From contig NZ_JYII01000015.1 in assembly GCF_000948415.1 (NCBI RefSeq), forward strand, positions 62,001-126,000: 64,000 nt of DNA, in the 5' to 3' direction. The notes below the pieces were generated by a model that worked only from the letters and a program-made list of their open reading frames with translations, was not told the origin of the DNA and ran no database searches. The translations under genes were made by a program, and so were the position numbers. Positions 36,004-44,960 of this stretch are shown piece after piece. The DNA is from Thalassospira sp. HJ. GTDB lineage: Bacteria > Pseudomonadota > Alphaproteobacteria > Rhodospirillales > Thalassospiraceae. Position 1 is the stretch's first letter; every line of letters begins with the position of its first letter.

Positions 36004-37130
36004 TGACCAGAACACCGGACGATCCTTCAAACACCCGTTGGATCAATCGCATTTCCGGTGTTCTGACACCCCAGTTTTTTAAGAAACTGTCCGTTGCTTT
36101 GGGGATTGGCCTCATCGGTGGCCTGATTGCCCATTTCATCAATATGCCCCTTGCATGGATGATGGGCCCGATGCTGGCAACTTTTGTCGCCAGCTTGATG
36201 CGGGTTCCGATGGGTGTACCGATGCAGTTTCGTTCCGGCATCCTGGGCATCATCGGTATTTTTCTCGGCGCGTCCTTTACCCCCGATACGCTCGATCAGG
36301 CCGCACGTTGGCCAATCAGCATGATCGCTGTGCTTCTTTATGTGCCGATCATCACCTTTGTCATCACCTGGTTCTATTCGCGCATCGCGCGCCTTGATCC
36401 GGCGACCGCCCTGTTCTCCGCAACACCGGGTGGCCTGACGCCAATGGTTGTTTTGGGTGCGGCTGCAGGTGGCAATGAGCAGGAAATTGCCCTGACCCAG
36501 GGCTTGCGCGTCCTGCTGCTCGTGATGTCGGCCCCGTTGATTGTCCTTATGATCACCGGCGTGGTGGCAAACGGGCACGGAGATGGCGAAGCCATTCAGA
36601 TGACGTTTGGTGAGGGCATTTTGACCGCGGCATGCGCCATCGTCACCGTTCTGGTGTTTCGCAAGCTACGCGTGCCTGCGTCCTATATGACAGGCGCCAT
36701 GGCGGCCAGCATGGTTCTGCATGTCACGGGTGTCGTCGAAGGAAACCTGCCGGGCTGGTTGCTGGCGGGAAGTCTTCTGATCCTGGGTTCTGCCATTGGT
36801 AGCCGTTTTTCCGGCGTCAAGATGGCGGTTCTTGTCCGTCTTGCCGGTTATTCCGTGCTGGCAACACTTGTTGTTCTGGCTTTTACCGGCGGTGTCGCCT
36901 GGTTTGTGTCGCAATGGCTTGACCTTGATTTCATTGCCGTGCTCCTGGCCTTCGCACCGGGTGGCGTGGCCGAAATGTCGCTGATTGCATTGGCCCTGAA
37001 TGTCGAGCCAAGCTTTGTCGCATTCCATCATATCGTGCGCATTTTCGAGATCGTTTTGCTTGCACCGATCCTCGCCAAGTGGTTTCAGCGCCACATGCAA
37101 AAGAAAGCCGCCCGGCAGGAATTAAACTAA
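36003..37130 (+). CDS. AbrB-family integral membrane protein
   Basis: A 375-residue membrane protein made of two repeated hydrophobic halves (AbrB duplication, often called a putative ammonia monooxygenase regulator). Repeat signatures are LAWMMGPMLATFVASL with FSATPGGLTPMVVLGAAAGGNEQ, and later LPGWLLAGSLLILGSAIGSRF with LLAFAPGGVAEMSLIALALN. Its function is unsettled; relatives are often located with TTT transporters. The start codon overlaps the chemoreceptor stop (TAATG), so it belongs to the same operon. The terminator at 37111 closes it. Confidence 0.85.
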   Translation: MTRTPDDPSNTRWINRISGVLTPQFFKKLSVALGIGLIGGLIAHFINMPLAWMMGPMLATFVASLMRVPMGVPMQFRSGILGIIGIFLGASFTPDTLDQAARWPISMIAVLLYVPIITFVITWFYSRIARLDPATALFSATPGGLTPMVVLGAAAGGNEQEIALTQGLRVLLLVMSAPLIVLMITGVVANGHGDGEAIQMTFGEGILTAACAIVTVLVFRKLRVPASYMTGAMAASMVLHVTGVVEGNLPGWLLAGSLLILGSAIGSRFSGVKMAVLVRLAGYSVLATLVVLAFTGGVAWFVSQWLDLDFIAVLLAFAPGGVAEMSLIALALNVEPSFVAFHHIVRIFEIVLLAPILAKWFQRHMQKKAARQELN

Positions 37131-37146
37131 TCCTGCCGGGGCTTTT
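37111..37146. terminator. Bidirectional terminator between AbrB gene and soxF
   Basis: CCCGGCAGGA (37111-37120) and TCCTGCCGGG (37131-37140) form a perfect 10-bp stem with a 10-base loop that includes the AbrB stop codon. It is followed by GCTTTT on plus and CGGCTTTCTT on minus. Confidence 0.8.
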
Positions 37147-37152
37147 GGCTGA

Positions 37153-38427
37153 TCAGCCAAACATGTCCTTGGTAATTCCGTCATACCAGGCAACAGACTC
37201 TTCAAAGGTCTGCTTGCGGATATCGGCACTCTCATCGGGCTGACTGATAAAGGACGATGTGCTGGCGATTGCGCCATCAACATTGGCATATTGTGCGCCC
37301 ACCTTGATGCCGTCATTGGTTTCAACAAGGCTCCAGCAGGTATTAAGGTAGCGCGCCGGAAAGACCCGCGCATCACTCAGGTCGCCCATCAGATGCATCA
37401 CCACCACTTTCGCCTGACTGTTGGCAGCAGAACCAGACTTCGGCATCGCACCGGCAATCGACGCATCCCCGATAACAAAGATGTTTTCATCCCGTTTGGA
37501 CCGCATGGTTTCGGCGTCCACCGGGCAGAAACCGCTGTCATCCGAAAGCCCCGCACTGATGGCAATACTTCCGGCCCGTTGGGCTGGAATGATGTTGAGC
37601 AACGCACCGCTAAAGGTATCAAAGTCGGTTTCAACAGTTCCCGCTTCAACATCCACCCCCTTGATCCCGCCATGGATATTGGGTCCATACCATTCGACCA
37701 TGCCCGGATAGTATTTTTCCCATCCTGCGGTAAACAGCCCCTGTTTTGAAAACTTCTCCTTGGGGTCCAGAACGACGATGGTGCAGTCATTCAGCCCTCG
37801 CGATTTCAGGGTATGGGCGATCATGGAAACACGCTCATACGGTCCCGGTGGGCAACGATACGGATTGGGCGGCGCAACCATCACCACCTGATCTCCGTTT
37901 TTGAGGCCATCAATCTTTGATTTCAGCAACTGCGTCTGTGGCCCCGCCTGCCAGGCATGTGGGGCAATTTCCGCCAATTCCTTGGAATATCCAGGCACAC
38001 TATCGAAAATCAGATCAATACCGGGCGACAGCACCAATCGGTCATAGGGGATGGTTTCCCCGGTTGAGGTGCGAACTGTCTGCGCAGTTCGGTCGATTTC
38101 TTCGGCCCGGGCAGTAATCTTGCGAATGCCATAATCATTGACCAATCGATCATAGCCATGGGTGATCGACGCAAAATCGCGATACCCACCCAGATACAGG
38201 TTGGAGAAGAAGCAGGTTGTGTATTTCTCGGAATCCTCGATCAGGGTGATGTTAATCGCACCCCCGGCCTTTTCCGCCAGATGGCGTGCGACCGTTGCAC
38301 CGCCTGCACCGCCGCCGACAATCACGACATTCTTGCGTTCTTGCGCACGCAAAAGCCCCGGCATTGCCATGGCACTTGCCCCGGCGCCGAGCAACTTGTT
38401 GAACGTTCTCCTTGTGACACTGCTCAT
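37153..38427 (-). CDS. soxF: Sulfide dehydrogenase flavoprotein subunit (FccB/SoxF)
   Basis: A 424-residue FAD protein of the flavocytochrome c sulfide dehydrogenase family. The leader SSVTRRTFNKLLGAG is a Tat signal. The FAD motif VVIVGGGAGGATVARHL and the second nucleotide motif (VFVIGDAS-like NIFVIGDASIAGAMPKSG) are present. Cysteines in YRCPPGPYERV and LNTCWSL match the redox pair of FccB. It would oxidise sulfide in the periplasm and pass electrons to a cytochrome c, probably the product of the gene 49 bp upstream. It is the last gene of the sox operon. Confidence 0.9.
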   Translation of the reverse strand: MSSVTRRTFNKLLGAGASAMAMPGLLRAQERKNVVIVGGGAGGATVARHLAEKAGGAINITLIEDSEKYTTCFFSNLYLGGYRDFASITHGYDRLVNDYGIRKITARAEEIDRTAQTVRTSTGETIPYDRLVLSPGIDLIFDSVPGYSKELAEIAPHAWQAGPQTQLLKSKIDGLKNGDQVVMVAPPNPYRCPPGPYERVSMIAHTLKSRGLNDCTIVVLDPKEKFSKQGLFTAGWEKYYPGMVEWYGPNIHGGIKGVDVEAGTVETDFDTFSGALLNIIPAQRAGSIAISAGLSDDSGFCPVDAETMRSKRDENIFVIGDASIAGAMPKSGSAANSQAKVVVMHLMGDLSDARVFPARYLNTCWSLVETNDGIKVGAQYANVDGAIASTSSFISQPDESADIRKQTFEESVAWYDGITKDMFG

Positions 38428-38476
38428 TTTCTTGTTCCTGATCCGTTGATTAATGACGTTTCACAAACTCCAGCCT

Positions 38477-38923
38477 CTAGTCCTTCGTCGAAAAGTAGGT
38501 TGCCAGCGCAGAAAGTTCCTCCATGCCAAGGCTCCCCATGATGGCCTGCATCACCGAATTGTCGCGCAGGCGGTATTTGTATTCCAGCATCGCCTCGACA
38601 AAATACTCGCGCGGCAGCCCATTGATCAATGGGATCGCATGGTTGGCTGAATGCTGCTGATGACATGTCACACATTCACTCGCCAGATACGCGCCGTATT
38701 CCGCGTCACCCGGAATTGCCAATACCTGCCCGATGGCCTCGCCCAGCGGCATATCGGGTATCGGCGGTTGCGCACCTGAGTCAGCAAACGAAAAGTGCGG
38801 GATCAAAAAGATCCCGCACGCTGCAAACAGCCAGATTTTATGGATACCCAACGCCCGAAAACCGCGCGCTGTCTTACTGTCGCCACCATCGGTTTCATGT
38901 GGTTTCCGATGACCAGTCCGCAT
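38477..38923 (-). CDS. Monoheme cytochrome c, SoxE/FccA-like
   Basis: A 148-residue protein with an N-terminal signal (KIWLFAACGIFLIPHFSFA) preceded by a long polar stretch of about 29 residues. It has a single heme motif CVTCH in SECVTCHQQHSANHAIPLI and Met ligands toward the C-terminus (SVMQAIMGSLGM). Position between soxD and soxF matches soxE of Paracoccus, but SoxE there is diheme, so this short monoheme form is better viewed as the FccA-like electron acceptor of SoxF. The start overlaps the soxD stop by 1 bp (TAATG). Confidence 0.8.
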   Translation of the reverse strand: MRTGHRKPHETDGGDSKTARGFRALGIHKIWLFAACGIFLIPHFSFADSGAQPPIPDMPLGEAIGQVLAIPGDAEYGAYLASECVTCHQQHSANHAIPLINGLPREYFVEAMLEYKYRLRDNSVMQAIMGSLGMEELSALATYFSTKD

Positions 38924-40029
38924 TAATCAATGCCCCCGGCACCGCTTTCATCGTCGCCATCGGGCGTCACGTCCAGAATACGCGCCCGCATCACGATCTC
39001 GGCCGGACCATCACCACAGTTTTCCATGCAGGGTTCGACATTGGTCGCGAAGTTGGCCTCTTCCAGACGATCATCGGGATAGAAGTTTTCTTCGTTGGGC
39101 AAGGAAACCTCGCTAAAGGTTTCGTTGGACAGCTCGAAATCCTCGTCCGTAACAATATCGTTCAGATACAGCAGGTAAGCGGTGATTGCGTAAGTCTGAT
39201 CCGCATCCAGCGACCGGGCATTGCCAAACGGCATCGCCCGATGGACATAGTCAAAAATCGTCGATGCAAATGGCCAGTATGACCCAATGGTTTTAACCGG
39301 ACGATCCGCGGTCAGGGTATCATAACCGCCCGCCAGCACTGGCCAGCGTCCCTCACCCTCGCCAAACACGCCATGGCACACCGCGCAGTTCTCATCATAC
39401 AGAACACCGCCATCGGCCACCGTGCCACTGCCAACCGGCAGCCCGACACCGTCCGGACGGACATCGATATCCCAAGCAGCCACCTCTTCCGGCAGTGCTT
39501 CACGGCCAAGGTGATAAACACCATGCTCCGGGATTACCGCATCTGCTGCGTTCGTCGCCGGTGCCTCGGCGGTTTCAGTAGGTTTGGTTTCGCCACCCTC
39601 GGCCGCTGCTGGTGCGGGTTCTGCTGCCGCCTGCTCTGCATTGGCCGAGAAAGTGGCGAGATAAGCAATCACATTAGCGATCTCATCATCCTTTTTCAGG
39701 CCGGCAAACGCCATGCGCGTGCCTTTGACGAAGTCGCGTGGTTTGGCTAGATATTGCGTCAGACTGTCATGATCCCAAACCAGACCTTCTTCGCCTGCTT
39801 TAACCATCGCGTTGGAATATTTAAAATCCTCATGCGATCCGGCAACCCGGCCAAAAATCTCGTTGAGCTCCGGGCCAACCTTGTTCTTGGCACCATCACC
39901 CACAGCATGACAGGCAGCACATTTGCGGAAAACCTTTTCGCCAGCATCGGCATCCTGCGCGCTGGCATTGGTTGCCCATGCTGCGCCAAGCAGAACGATG
40001 CTTGCGGTAAACTTAAGAAACTTCGACAT
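38923..40029 (-). CDS. soxD: Sulfur dehydrogenase cytochrome subunit SoxD
   Basis: A 368-residue diheme cytochrome c that accepts electrons from SoxC during oxidation of protein-bound sulfane sulfur. After a signal peptide (to about ASAQ), domain 1 has CAACH and a Met ligand in TRMAFAG. An Ala/Glu/Pro-rich linker of about 40 residues follows. Domain 2 has CAVCH and RAMPFGNARSL. The C-terminus carries a further VEPCMENCGDG pair of cysteines. It overlaps soxC by 17 bp. Confidence 0.92.
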   Translation of the reverse strand: MSKFLKFTASIVLLGAAWATNASAQDADAGEKVFRKCAACHAVGDGAKNKVGPELNEIFGRVAGSHEDFKYSNAMVKAGEEGLVWDHDSLTQYLAKPRDFVKGTRMAFAGLKKDDEIANVIAYLATFSANAEQAAAEPAPAAAEGGETKPTETAEAPATNAADAVIPEHGVYHLGREALPEEVAAWDIDVRPDGVGLPVGSGTVADGGVLYDENCAVCHGVFGEGEGRWPVLAGGYDTLTADRPVKTIGSYWPFASTIFDYVHRAMPFGNARSLDADQTYAITAYLLYLNDIVTDEDFELSNETFSEVSLPNEENFYPDDRLEEANFATNVEPCMENCGDGPAEIVMRARILDVTPDGDDESGAGGID

Positions 40030-41308
40030 TTTCCGCCTCTCCGTTCGACTTCAGATACCAGGTCTGGATACCGTTATTGTGATAGATCGAGTTGTCGCCG
40101 CGCGCCGCACGCAGGGCGTTCTTGGTCGGCTGGACATAGCCATGCTCATCAATCGCACGCGATTGCAGATAAAGCGGCGATCCATCCCAGTTGAATTCGT
40201 AATAGAACCGATGCAATGACCGGCTCAGGCTTGGCCCATCAATCCGGGCATGCTGCCAGTTACGCCCACCGTCAATCGACACATCAACGCGTTTGATCTT
40301 GCCGTGACCGGACCATGCAACACCGGTGATGATCGTATGACCGCGGCCATGCGTGATTGGCGCCTGCGGGCTTGGATTGGTGATGACGGATTTAACATCC
40401 ATCGCCCAGGTAAAGCGACGCGCACGGCCATCCGGCATCAAATCGGTATATTTCGACGTCTCTTCACGCAGCTGCCATGGCTTGTCACCGACCTCGATCC
40501 GGCGCAGCCATTTTACCCACATATTTCCTTCCCAACCGGGGACGCACAAACGCACCGGATATCCTTGTTCCGGACGAAGCGCCTCGCCATTCATCTTGAA
40601 AGCAACAAGGCAATCATCAAGCGCCTTTTCAATCGGGATCGAACGACCCATGCCCGAAGCATCTGCACCTTCGGCCAGGATCCATTTCCCGGATGGTTTG
40701 ACACCCGCTTCTTCGAGAAGCGTACGCAACCGAACGCCGGTATACATCACGTTATGGAGCATCCCGTGCGTGAACTGACAGCCATTAAGCTGCGCACCGC
40801 GCCACTCCATGCCGGAGTTCGCCGCACACTCAAGGAAATAAACCCGGTTTTCACGCGGGAACCGCATGAGATCCTGCATGGTAAAGACAAGCGGCTTGTC
40901 CACCAGACCATTGATCATCAGGCGATGCTCCGCCGGATCGACTTCGGCCACCCCGCTGTGATGGCGTTCAAAACACAGGCCATTCGGCGTGATGATTCCG
41001 TCAAGTTCATGAAGAGGCGTAAAGTTGATTGAGGATATCGGATCAGCCGTCAGCCAAGGCACATCACGACGCACAACATGAGCTTCAAACGGTGACGGCA
41101 CGCCATAGGGGGCCGCATCCACGCCCGGACCGGAATACTGGTTCCAGTCCTTGAGTTCCGTAATCGCTGGGTCCGGTGTTCCGGCTGCCAACGCAGCACC
41201 ACCACCGATTGCGGCAACAGCCGCACCACCGGCTGCTGTCAGCCCACCCTGAAGAAAACTGCGCCGGCTTGGCACAAAATTCTTATCTTTTTCTGGTTGT
41301 TGGGACAT
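40013..41308 (-). CDS. soxC: Sulfane dehydrogenase molybdopterin subunit SoxC
   Basis: A 431-residue sulfite-oxidase-family molybdoenzyme. A Tat signal (SRRSFLQGGLTAAGG) is followed by the cofactor domain with the Mo-ligating cysteine in YFLECAANSGMEW and the GCQFTHGMLHNVMYTGV segment. A C-terminal dimerisation domain ends with the SIYHNNGIQTWYLKSNGE region. With SoxD it makes the sulfur dehydrogenase that allows full oxidation to sulfate without sulfur globules. The ATG at 41308 is chosen because GGGAGGAC lies upstream; a longer frame to 41338 lacks support. Confidence 0.94.
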   Translation of the reverse strand: MSQQPEKDKNFVPSRRSFLQGGLTAAGGAAVAAIGGGAALAAGTPDPAITELKDWNQYSGPGVDAAPYGVPSPFEAHVVRRDVPWLTADPISSINFTPLHELDGIITPNGLCFERHHSGVAEVDPAEHRLMINGLVDKPLVFTMQDLMRFPRENRVYFLECAANSGMEWRGAQLNGCQFTHGMLHNVMYTGVRLRTLLEEAGVKPSGKWILAEGADASGMGRSIPIEKALDDCLVAFKMNGEALRPEQGYPVRLCVPGWEGNMWVKWLRRIEVGDKPWQLREETSKYTDLMPDGRARRFTWAMDVKSVITNPSPQAPITHGRGHTIITGVAWSGHGKIKRVDVSIDGGRNWQHARIDGPSLSRSLHRFYYEFNWDGSPLYLQSRAIDEHGYVQPTKNALRAARGDNSIYHNNGIQTWYLKSNGEAENVEVS

Positions 41309-41402
41309 GGCTCTTTGTGTCCTCCCTACATATTCCAAATTTTATATATATTGAGGCGAAAAATGCCCCGCCCGGTCATTTGAACCGGCCAGGTACTTTC
41401 AC

Positions 41403-43097
41403 CTAGTTCATTCCAATCACCTTCACGGTGTCATTGCGTGGAATATCAATGACCTTGTGACGGGTGACGTAGTTTTCCATCAGATCGTAGACCGCGGGTC
41501 CTTCAACGCCTTCGTTGACAGATGCCCAACCGGCGACAACGTAGCTGCGGTCGGCTTCAATTGCTTCGCCGGTCTTGATCACGGTCATGTTCGAAATACG
41601 GTTGCCGATGCTTTCCTTGGGCGCACAGCTATAGGCCATGCCACCAACCCGGACCATGTCACCACCCTGCTGGAAGAACGGATCCTTGTTAAACAGGTTG
41701 TCACAAACGTCTTCGAGGATTTCCTTGATCTGCGTACCGGTGAATTCCAGTCGGTACACCGACGGGTAATTCATGCTGGTCTGGTTATAGAGATCATCGA
41801 CCGTGATATCGTCACCCGGAAGCAACGTCGTGCCCCAGCGGAAGCCCGGACTAAATGCCAGTTCGGCATCGCGTTCTTCCATGATCCCCTGACAAATAAG
41901 GTCATCCCAGGTGCCATTGAAATTACCGCGGCGATACAGCAGACCGGATGTCTTGCCCAGAACGCGATTGCATTCATCCTCGTAAGGTGCACGGACCTCG
42001 TCGATCTTGGCGGCCATCTCCGGATCGGGATCAATCACATCCGAGAAAACCGGAATAAGTGATGAATTATAATCCGTTACGCGCCCATCCTTAACTTCAA
42101 GATCAACACGGCCCAGATATTTGCCATGCGATCCTGACGACAAAAGCAAGGTCTTGCCGATCTTGATCGCTTCGGGCACGGCGTCATGGGTGTGGCCGGT
42201 CAGGATCACATCAATGCCGTTCACAACGGTTGCCAGTTTCTGGTCAACGTCAAATCCGTTATGCGACAACAGGACCACAACAGCGGCCCCCGCCTCGCGT
42301 GCGGCATCGACATTGGCCTGAATGACTTCGGGGCGAATACCAAACGACCAGTTCGGGATCATCCAGCGCGGGTTGGCAATCGGGGTATAAGGCATCGCCT
42401 GCCCGATCACCGCCACCTTGTGTCCGCCGGTTTCATAGAACGCGGTATGTTCGAAAACCGGTTCATCCCATTCCGTGTCAAAGACGTTGCTGGCCAGGAA
42501 CGGATAGCCGAGATCCTCGACGATCTCCTTGACCCGGTCCTCGCCAAAGGTGAATTCCCAATGGCCAACCATTGCATCGGGCTTGAGCAGCTTCATGCAA
42601 TCCACCATGTCCTGCCCGTTGGTCTTAAGCGACGTATAAGACCCCTGCCAGGTATCGCCACCATCAAGGAACAGAACATTGCCATCCCCGCGTTCCGCCC
42701 GGATTGCCTTGACCAAGGTCGCCGTGCGATCCAGACCACCAAGGCGGCCATAAGTCCGCGCCATATCGACGTAATCGACCATGGTGTGGGCATAGGCCAG
42801 CGGGCTACCGCGCTTGATACCGAAATGAGACAGGAATTCTTCACCAACCAGATGCGGCGGAATGCCTTCAAACGCGCCGACACCATAGTTTTCCGATGGT
42901 GGACGGAAATAGACCGGCTTTAACTGGGCGTGAACATCTGTGAAATGCAAAAGCGTGATGGTGCCTTTGCTATCAAATTTCAAAAGATCGTCCTGGGTCA
43001 GACGCTGTTGGGCAGCCACACGGGTCAAATTGCCCATATAGCCGGTCGCTGCGGTGGTCACAGCAGCCCATTGCAAAAATTGACGGCGCGAAAACAT
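41403..43097 (-). CDS. soxB: Thiosulfohydrolase SoxB
   Basis: A 564-residue dimanganese enzyme that hydrolyses the terminal sulfonate from SoxY-bound thiosulfate. The Tat leader is FSRRQFLQWAAVTT. Metal residues are seen in HFTDVHAQLK (D54, H56), LDGGDTWQGS, VGHWEFTFGED, LLSHNGFDVD and LTGHTHDAVPEA. The C-terminal 5'-nucleotidase-like domain begins near KTSGLLYRRGNFNGTWDD. Gene order soxA-B-C is the standard one. Spacing to neighbours (119 and 94 bp) is wider than elsewhere in the operon. Confidence 0.95.
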   Translation of the reverse strand: MFSRRQFLQWAAVTTAATGYMGNLTRVAAQQRLTQDDLLKFDSKGTITLLHFTDVHAQLKPVYFRPPSENYGVGAFEGIPPHLVGEEFLSHFGIKRGSPLAYAHTMVDYVDMARTYGRLGGLDRTATLVKAIRAERGDGNVLFLDGGDTWQGSYTSLKTNGQDMVDCMKLLKPDAMVGHWEFTFGEDRVKEIVEDLGYPFLASNVFDTEWDEPVFEHTAFYETGGHKVAVIGQAMPYTPIANPRWMIPNWSFGIRPEVIQANVDAAREAGAAVVVLLSHNGFDVDQKLATVVNGIDVILTGHTHDAVPEAIKIGKTLLLSSGSHGKYLGRVDLEVKDGRVTDYNSSLIPVFSDVIDPDPEMAAKIDEVRAPYEDECNRVLGKTSGLLYRRGNFNGTWDDLICQGIMEERDAELAFSPGFRWGTTLLPGDDITVDDLYNQTSMNYPSVYRLEFTGTQIKEILEDVCDNLFNKDPFFQQGGDMVRVGGMAYSCAPKESIGNRISNMTVIKTGEAIEADRSYVVAGWASVNEGVEGPAVYDLMENYVTRHKVIDIPRNDTVKVIGMN

Positions 43098-43216
43098 TTA
43101 TTGGTGGCCTCCGGGCAATATTCACCTGTTCGGCAGCACGGCCGAGGCATTTAAAGGAAAAAAGGCGGGGCAACCGGGAGGATAAACCAATCACCCCTTT
43201 AGTAACTTGCTTGGCC

Positions 43217-44077
43217 TTATTGGCGAACCGCTGGTGTCTCAACAGACAGGCCGGTCCCGCGCCAGGTCACATAGACCTCAAGCGCCATCAGTTCGTCAGA
43301 AAACGCCGCAGGGAATTCCGCACGGGTATCACGGATACAACCGCGGAAACGGTTATGTAGTGACACCAAGCTGGCCTGCTTCAGGCGATAGGTCGGGAAC
43401 CCGTTCACATTGCCCTGACTGAGATGGTCGGCACGAATGTAGTTGCCGTTATTCTGTTCATGACAGGACGCACAAGACAGATTGAGCTGACCGGTCCGGG
43501 TGTAATAAAGCTCATTCCCGCGATCCCACCAGCTTTGCATGTGGCCTTCGGCAAGATCGATCGCGACCGGCGTTCCCAAAGACTGATGTTTGACATAGGC
43601 CGTCAGCGCCTTTTGCTCACGGGCATCAAACTTGTAGGCCTCAGCCCCCATTTCCTCGGTGCGGCACTTGTTGATCTGAAGTTCCACATTGATCGGACGG
43701 TTGGATGCTTCATCCCATTTCGGGAAGCGCGCCCCGACACCGGCCATGCTTTCCTCGGCATCTCCGTGACAGGACGCACAGGACTTCCCGGCCGTTCCGT
43801 CAACCGTATTCCAAAGATCGGCACCATCCTGCACTTCAAGCATTCCGGGGTTTTCAAAGGTATCGGTTTCCAGCATCCGCGTTTCGTCGGTGCGGTACAA
43901 CCAGCCTGACAGCACCTCGTCAAGTGGATGCCCCTCTGGCGGTGCAGCCCGGGTGATCATCTGGATTTCGCCGTCAATGACGAGTTCATCGTCAACCGGC
44001 CCACCGGCAAAGGCGACCCCCGGCACAAGTGCGGTCATGGCAACCGCGGCAGCTTTGGCTATGATTTGGTTTCTCAA
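43217..44077 (-). CDS. soxA: SoxAX diheme cytochrome subunit SoxA
   Basis: A 286-residue diheme c-type cytochrome, subunit of the L-cysteine S-thiosulfotransferase that attaches thiosulfate to SoxY. After a signal peptide (to AFA|GG) it has two heme motifs, CASCH at residues 100-104 and CASCH at 202-206. The active-site cysteine is in RFRGCIRD (C247). Having both hemes places it in the diheme SoxA class. Confidence 0.94.
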   Translation of the reverse strand: MRNQIIAKAAAVAMTALVPGVAFAGGPVDDELVIDGEIQMITRAAPPEGHPLDEVLSGWLYRTDETRMLETDTFENPGMLEVQDGADLWNTVDGTAGKSCASCHGDAEESMAGVGARFPKWDEASNRPINVELQINKCRTEEMGAEAYKFDAREQKALTAYVKHQSLGTPVAIDLAEGHMQSWWDRGNELYYTRTGQLNLSCASCHEQNNGNYIRADHLSQGNVNGFPTYRLKQASLVSLHNRFRGCIRDTRAEFPAAFSDELMALEVYVTWRGTGLSVETPAVRQ

Positions 44078-44138
44078 GACATTCCCTCCCGATACAGTGG
44101 CGGGCCCGTGATCACCTGACCAACGGACCCGTCCCGAA

Positions 44139-44465
44139 TCATTTTATGGCGATCTTGTTTTCAGTCTCGTAGACAGAACCGTCATCATCCAACCAGCTGA
44201 ACTTGAATGTTCCCGCTTCGGTGACCTTGGCGGAAAACTCGATATAGGGGTTGGCGGAAATTGCCGGCTCGAGTTCACAGGAAAACACCGGCTTGCCGTT
44301 GAATTCACATGTGAACTTGTTGATGATCTGGCGCGGGATGAGATTGCCATCCTTGCCCTTGCGCAAACCTGATTCCATCGGATGGTTGATCAGGGTCTTG
44401 ATGGTGATGACCTCACCAGCCGATGCGGATTTCGGCACTTTTACACGCGGCTTGATATTATCCAT
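44139..44465 (-). CDS. soxZ: Thiosulfate carrier subunit SoxZ
   Basis: A 108-residue immunoglobulin-like protein that pairs with SoxY to carry sulfur intermediates. It begins MDNIKPRVKVPKSASAGEVITIKTLINHPMES, and the FTCEFNGKPVFSCELEPAISANPYI region is characteristic. No signal peptide is present, because the partner SoxY is Tat-exported and carries it. The frame extends upstream, but GGGAG lies 7 bases before the ATG at 44465. Confidence 0.93.
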   Translation of the reverse strand: MDNIKPRVKVPKSASAGEVITIKTLINHPMESGLRKGKDGNLIPRQIINKFTCEFNGKPVFSCELEPAISANPYIEFSAKVTEAGTFKFSWLDDDGSVYETENKIAIK

Positions 44466-44485
44466 TTGACTTGCTCCCGATCCGA

Positions 44486-44941
44486 TCAGCCGCCGCAACC
44501 ACCGATGGTCACTTTGACTTCTTTTTTATCCATGAAAACCTTCCCTTTGTTGGTCTTGGCGACAGCAACCACATTCTGGGTTTTCGCAAGACGCATGCGG
44601 GTTTTCGCTTCTGCTACACCGCTCATCGGCGTGAAGTGGAAGACAGCGACATCCGGGTTGGGGTTGCCTTCGGCATAGATGACAACCGATTCAACATAGT
44701 CGTCATCGGTCATCGGGCTTGCGACAGAAACCTCCACCGGGACGGTGTTACCGTTTTCGGCAATTTCCGGCGTGTTTAATGTCAGGTCGCCGCCCATCGC
44801 GGGTTCTTTACCACCGGCAAAGTTTTTGATGCTTTCGGCTGTGGCTTCCGGCGTGGCAGAGGCGGACAGCGAGAAGCCGAACACTCCGGCTGCAGCTGCA
44901 CCGACCGATGCGCAAAGCATTTGGCGTCGTGTGAGATTCAT
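44486..44941 (-). CDS. soxY: Thiosulfate carrier subunit SoxY
   Basis: A 151-residue periplasmic protein whose C-terminal swinging arm IGGCGG carries the sulfur substrate on its cysteine. The leader NLTRRQMLCASVGAAAAG holds a Tat motif. The rest is the SoxY beta-sandwich, with PMSGVAEAKTRMRLAKTQNVVAVAKT. It lies 20 bp upstream of soxZ and 19 bp downstream of soxX, the standard X-Y-Z order. Confidence 0.94.
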   Translation of the reverse strand: MNLTRRQMLCASVGAAAAGVFGFSLSASATPEATAESIKNFAGGKEPAMGGDLTLNTPEIAENGNTVPVEVSVASPMTDDDYVESVVIYAEGNPNPDVAVFHFTPMSGVAEAKTRMRLAKTQNVVAVAKTNKGKVFMDKKEVKVTIGGCGG

Positions 44942-44960
44942 CTTGGTTCCTCGGTGGTTG

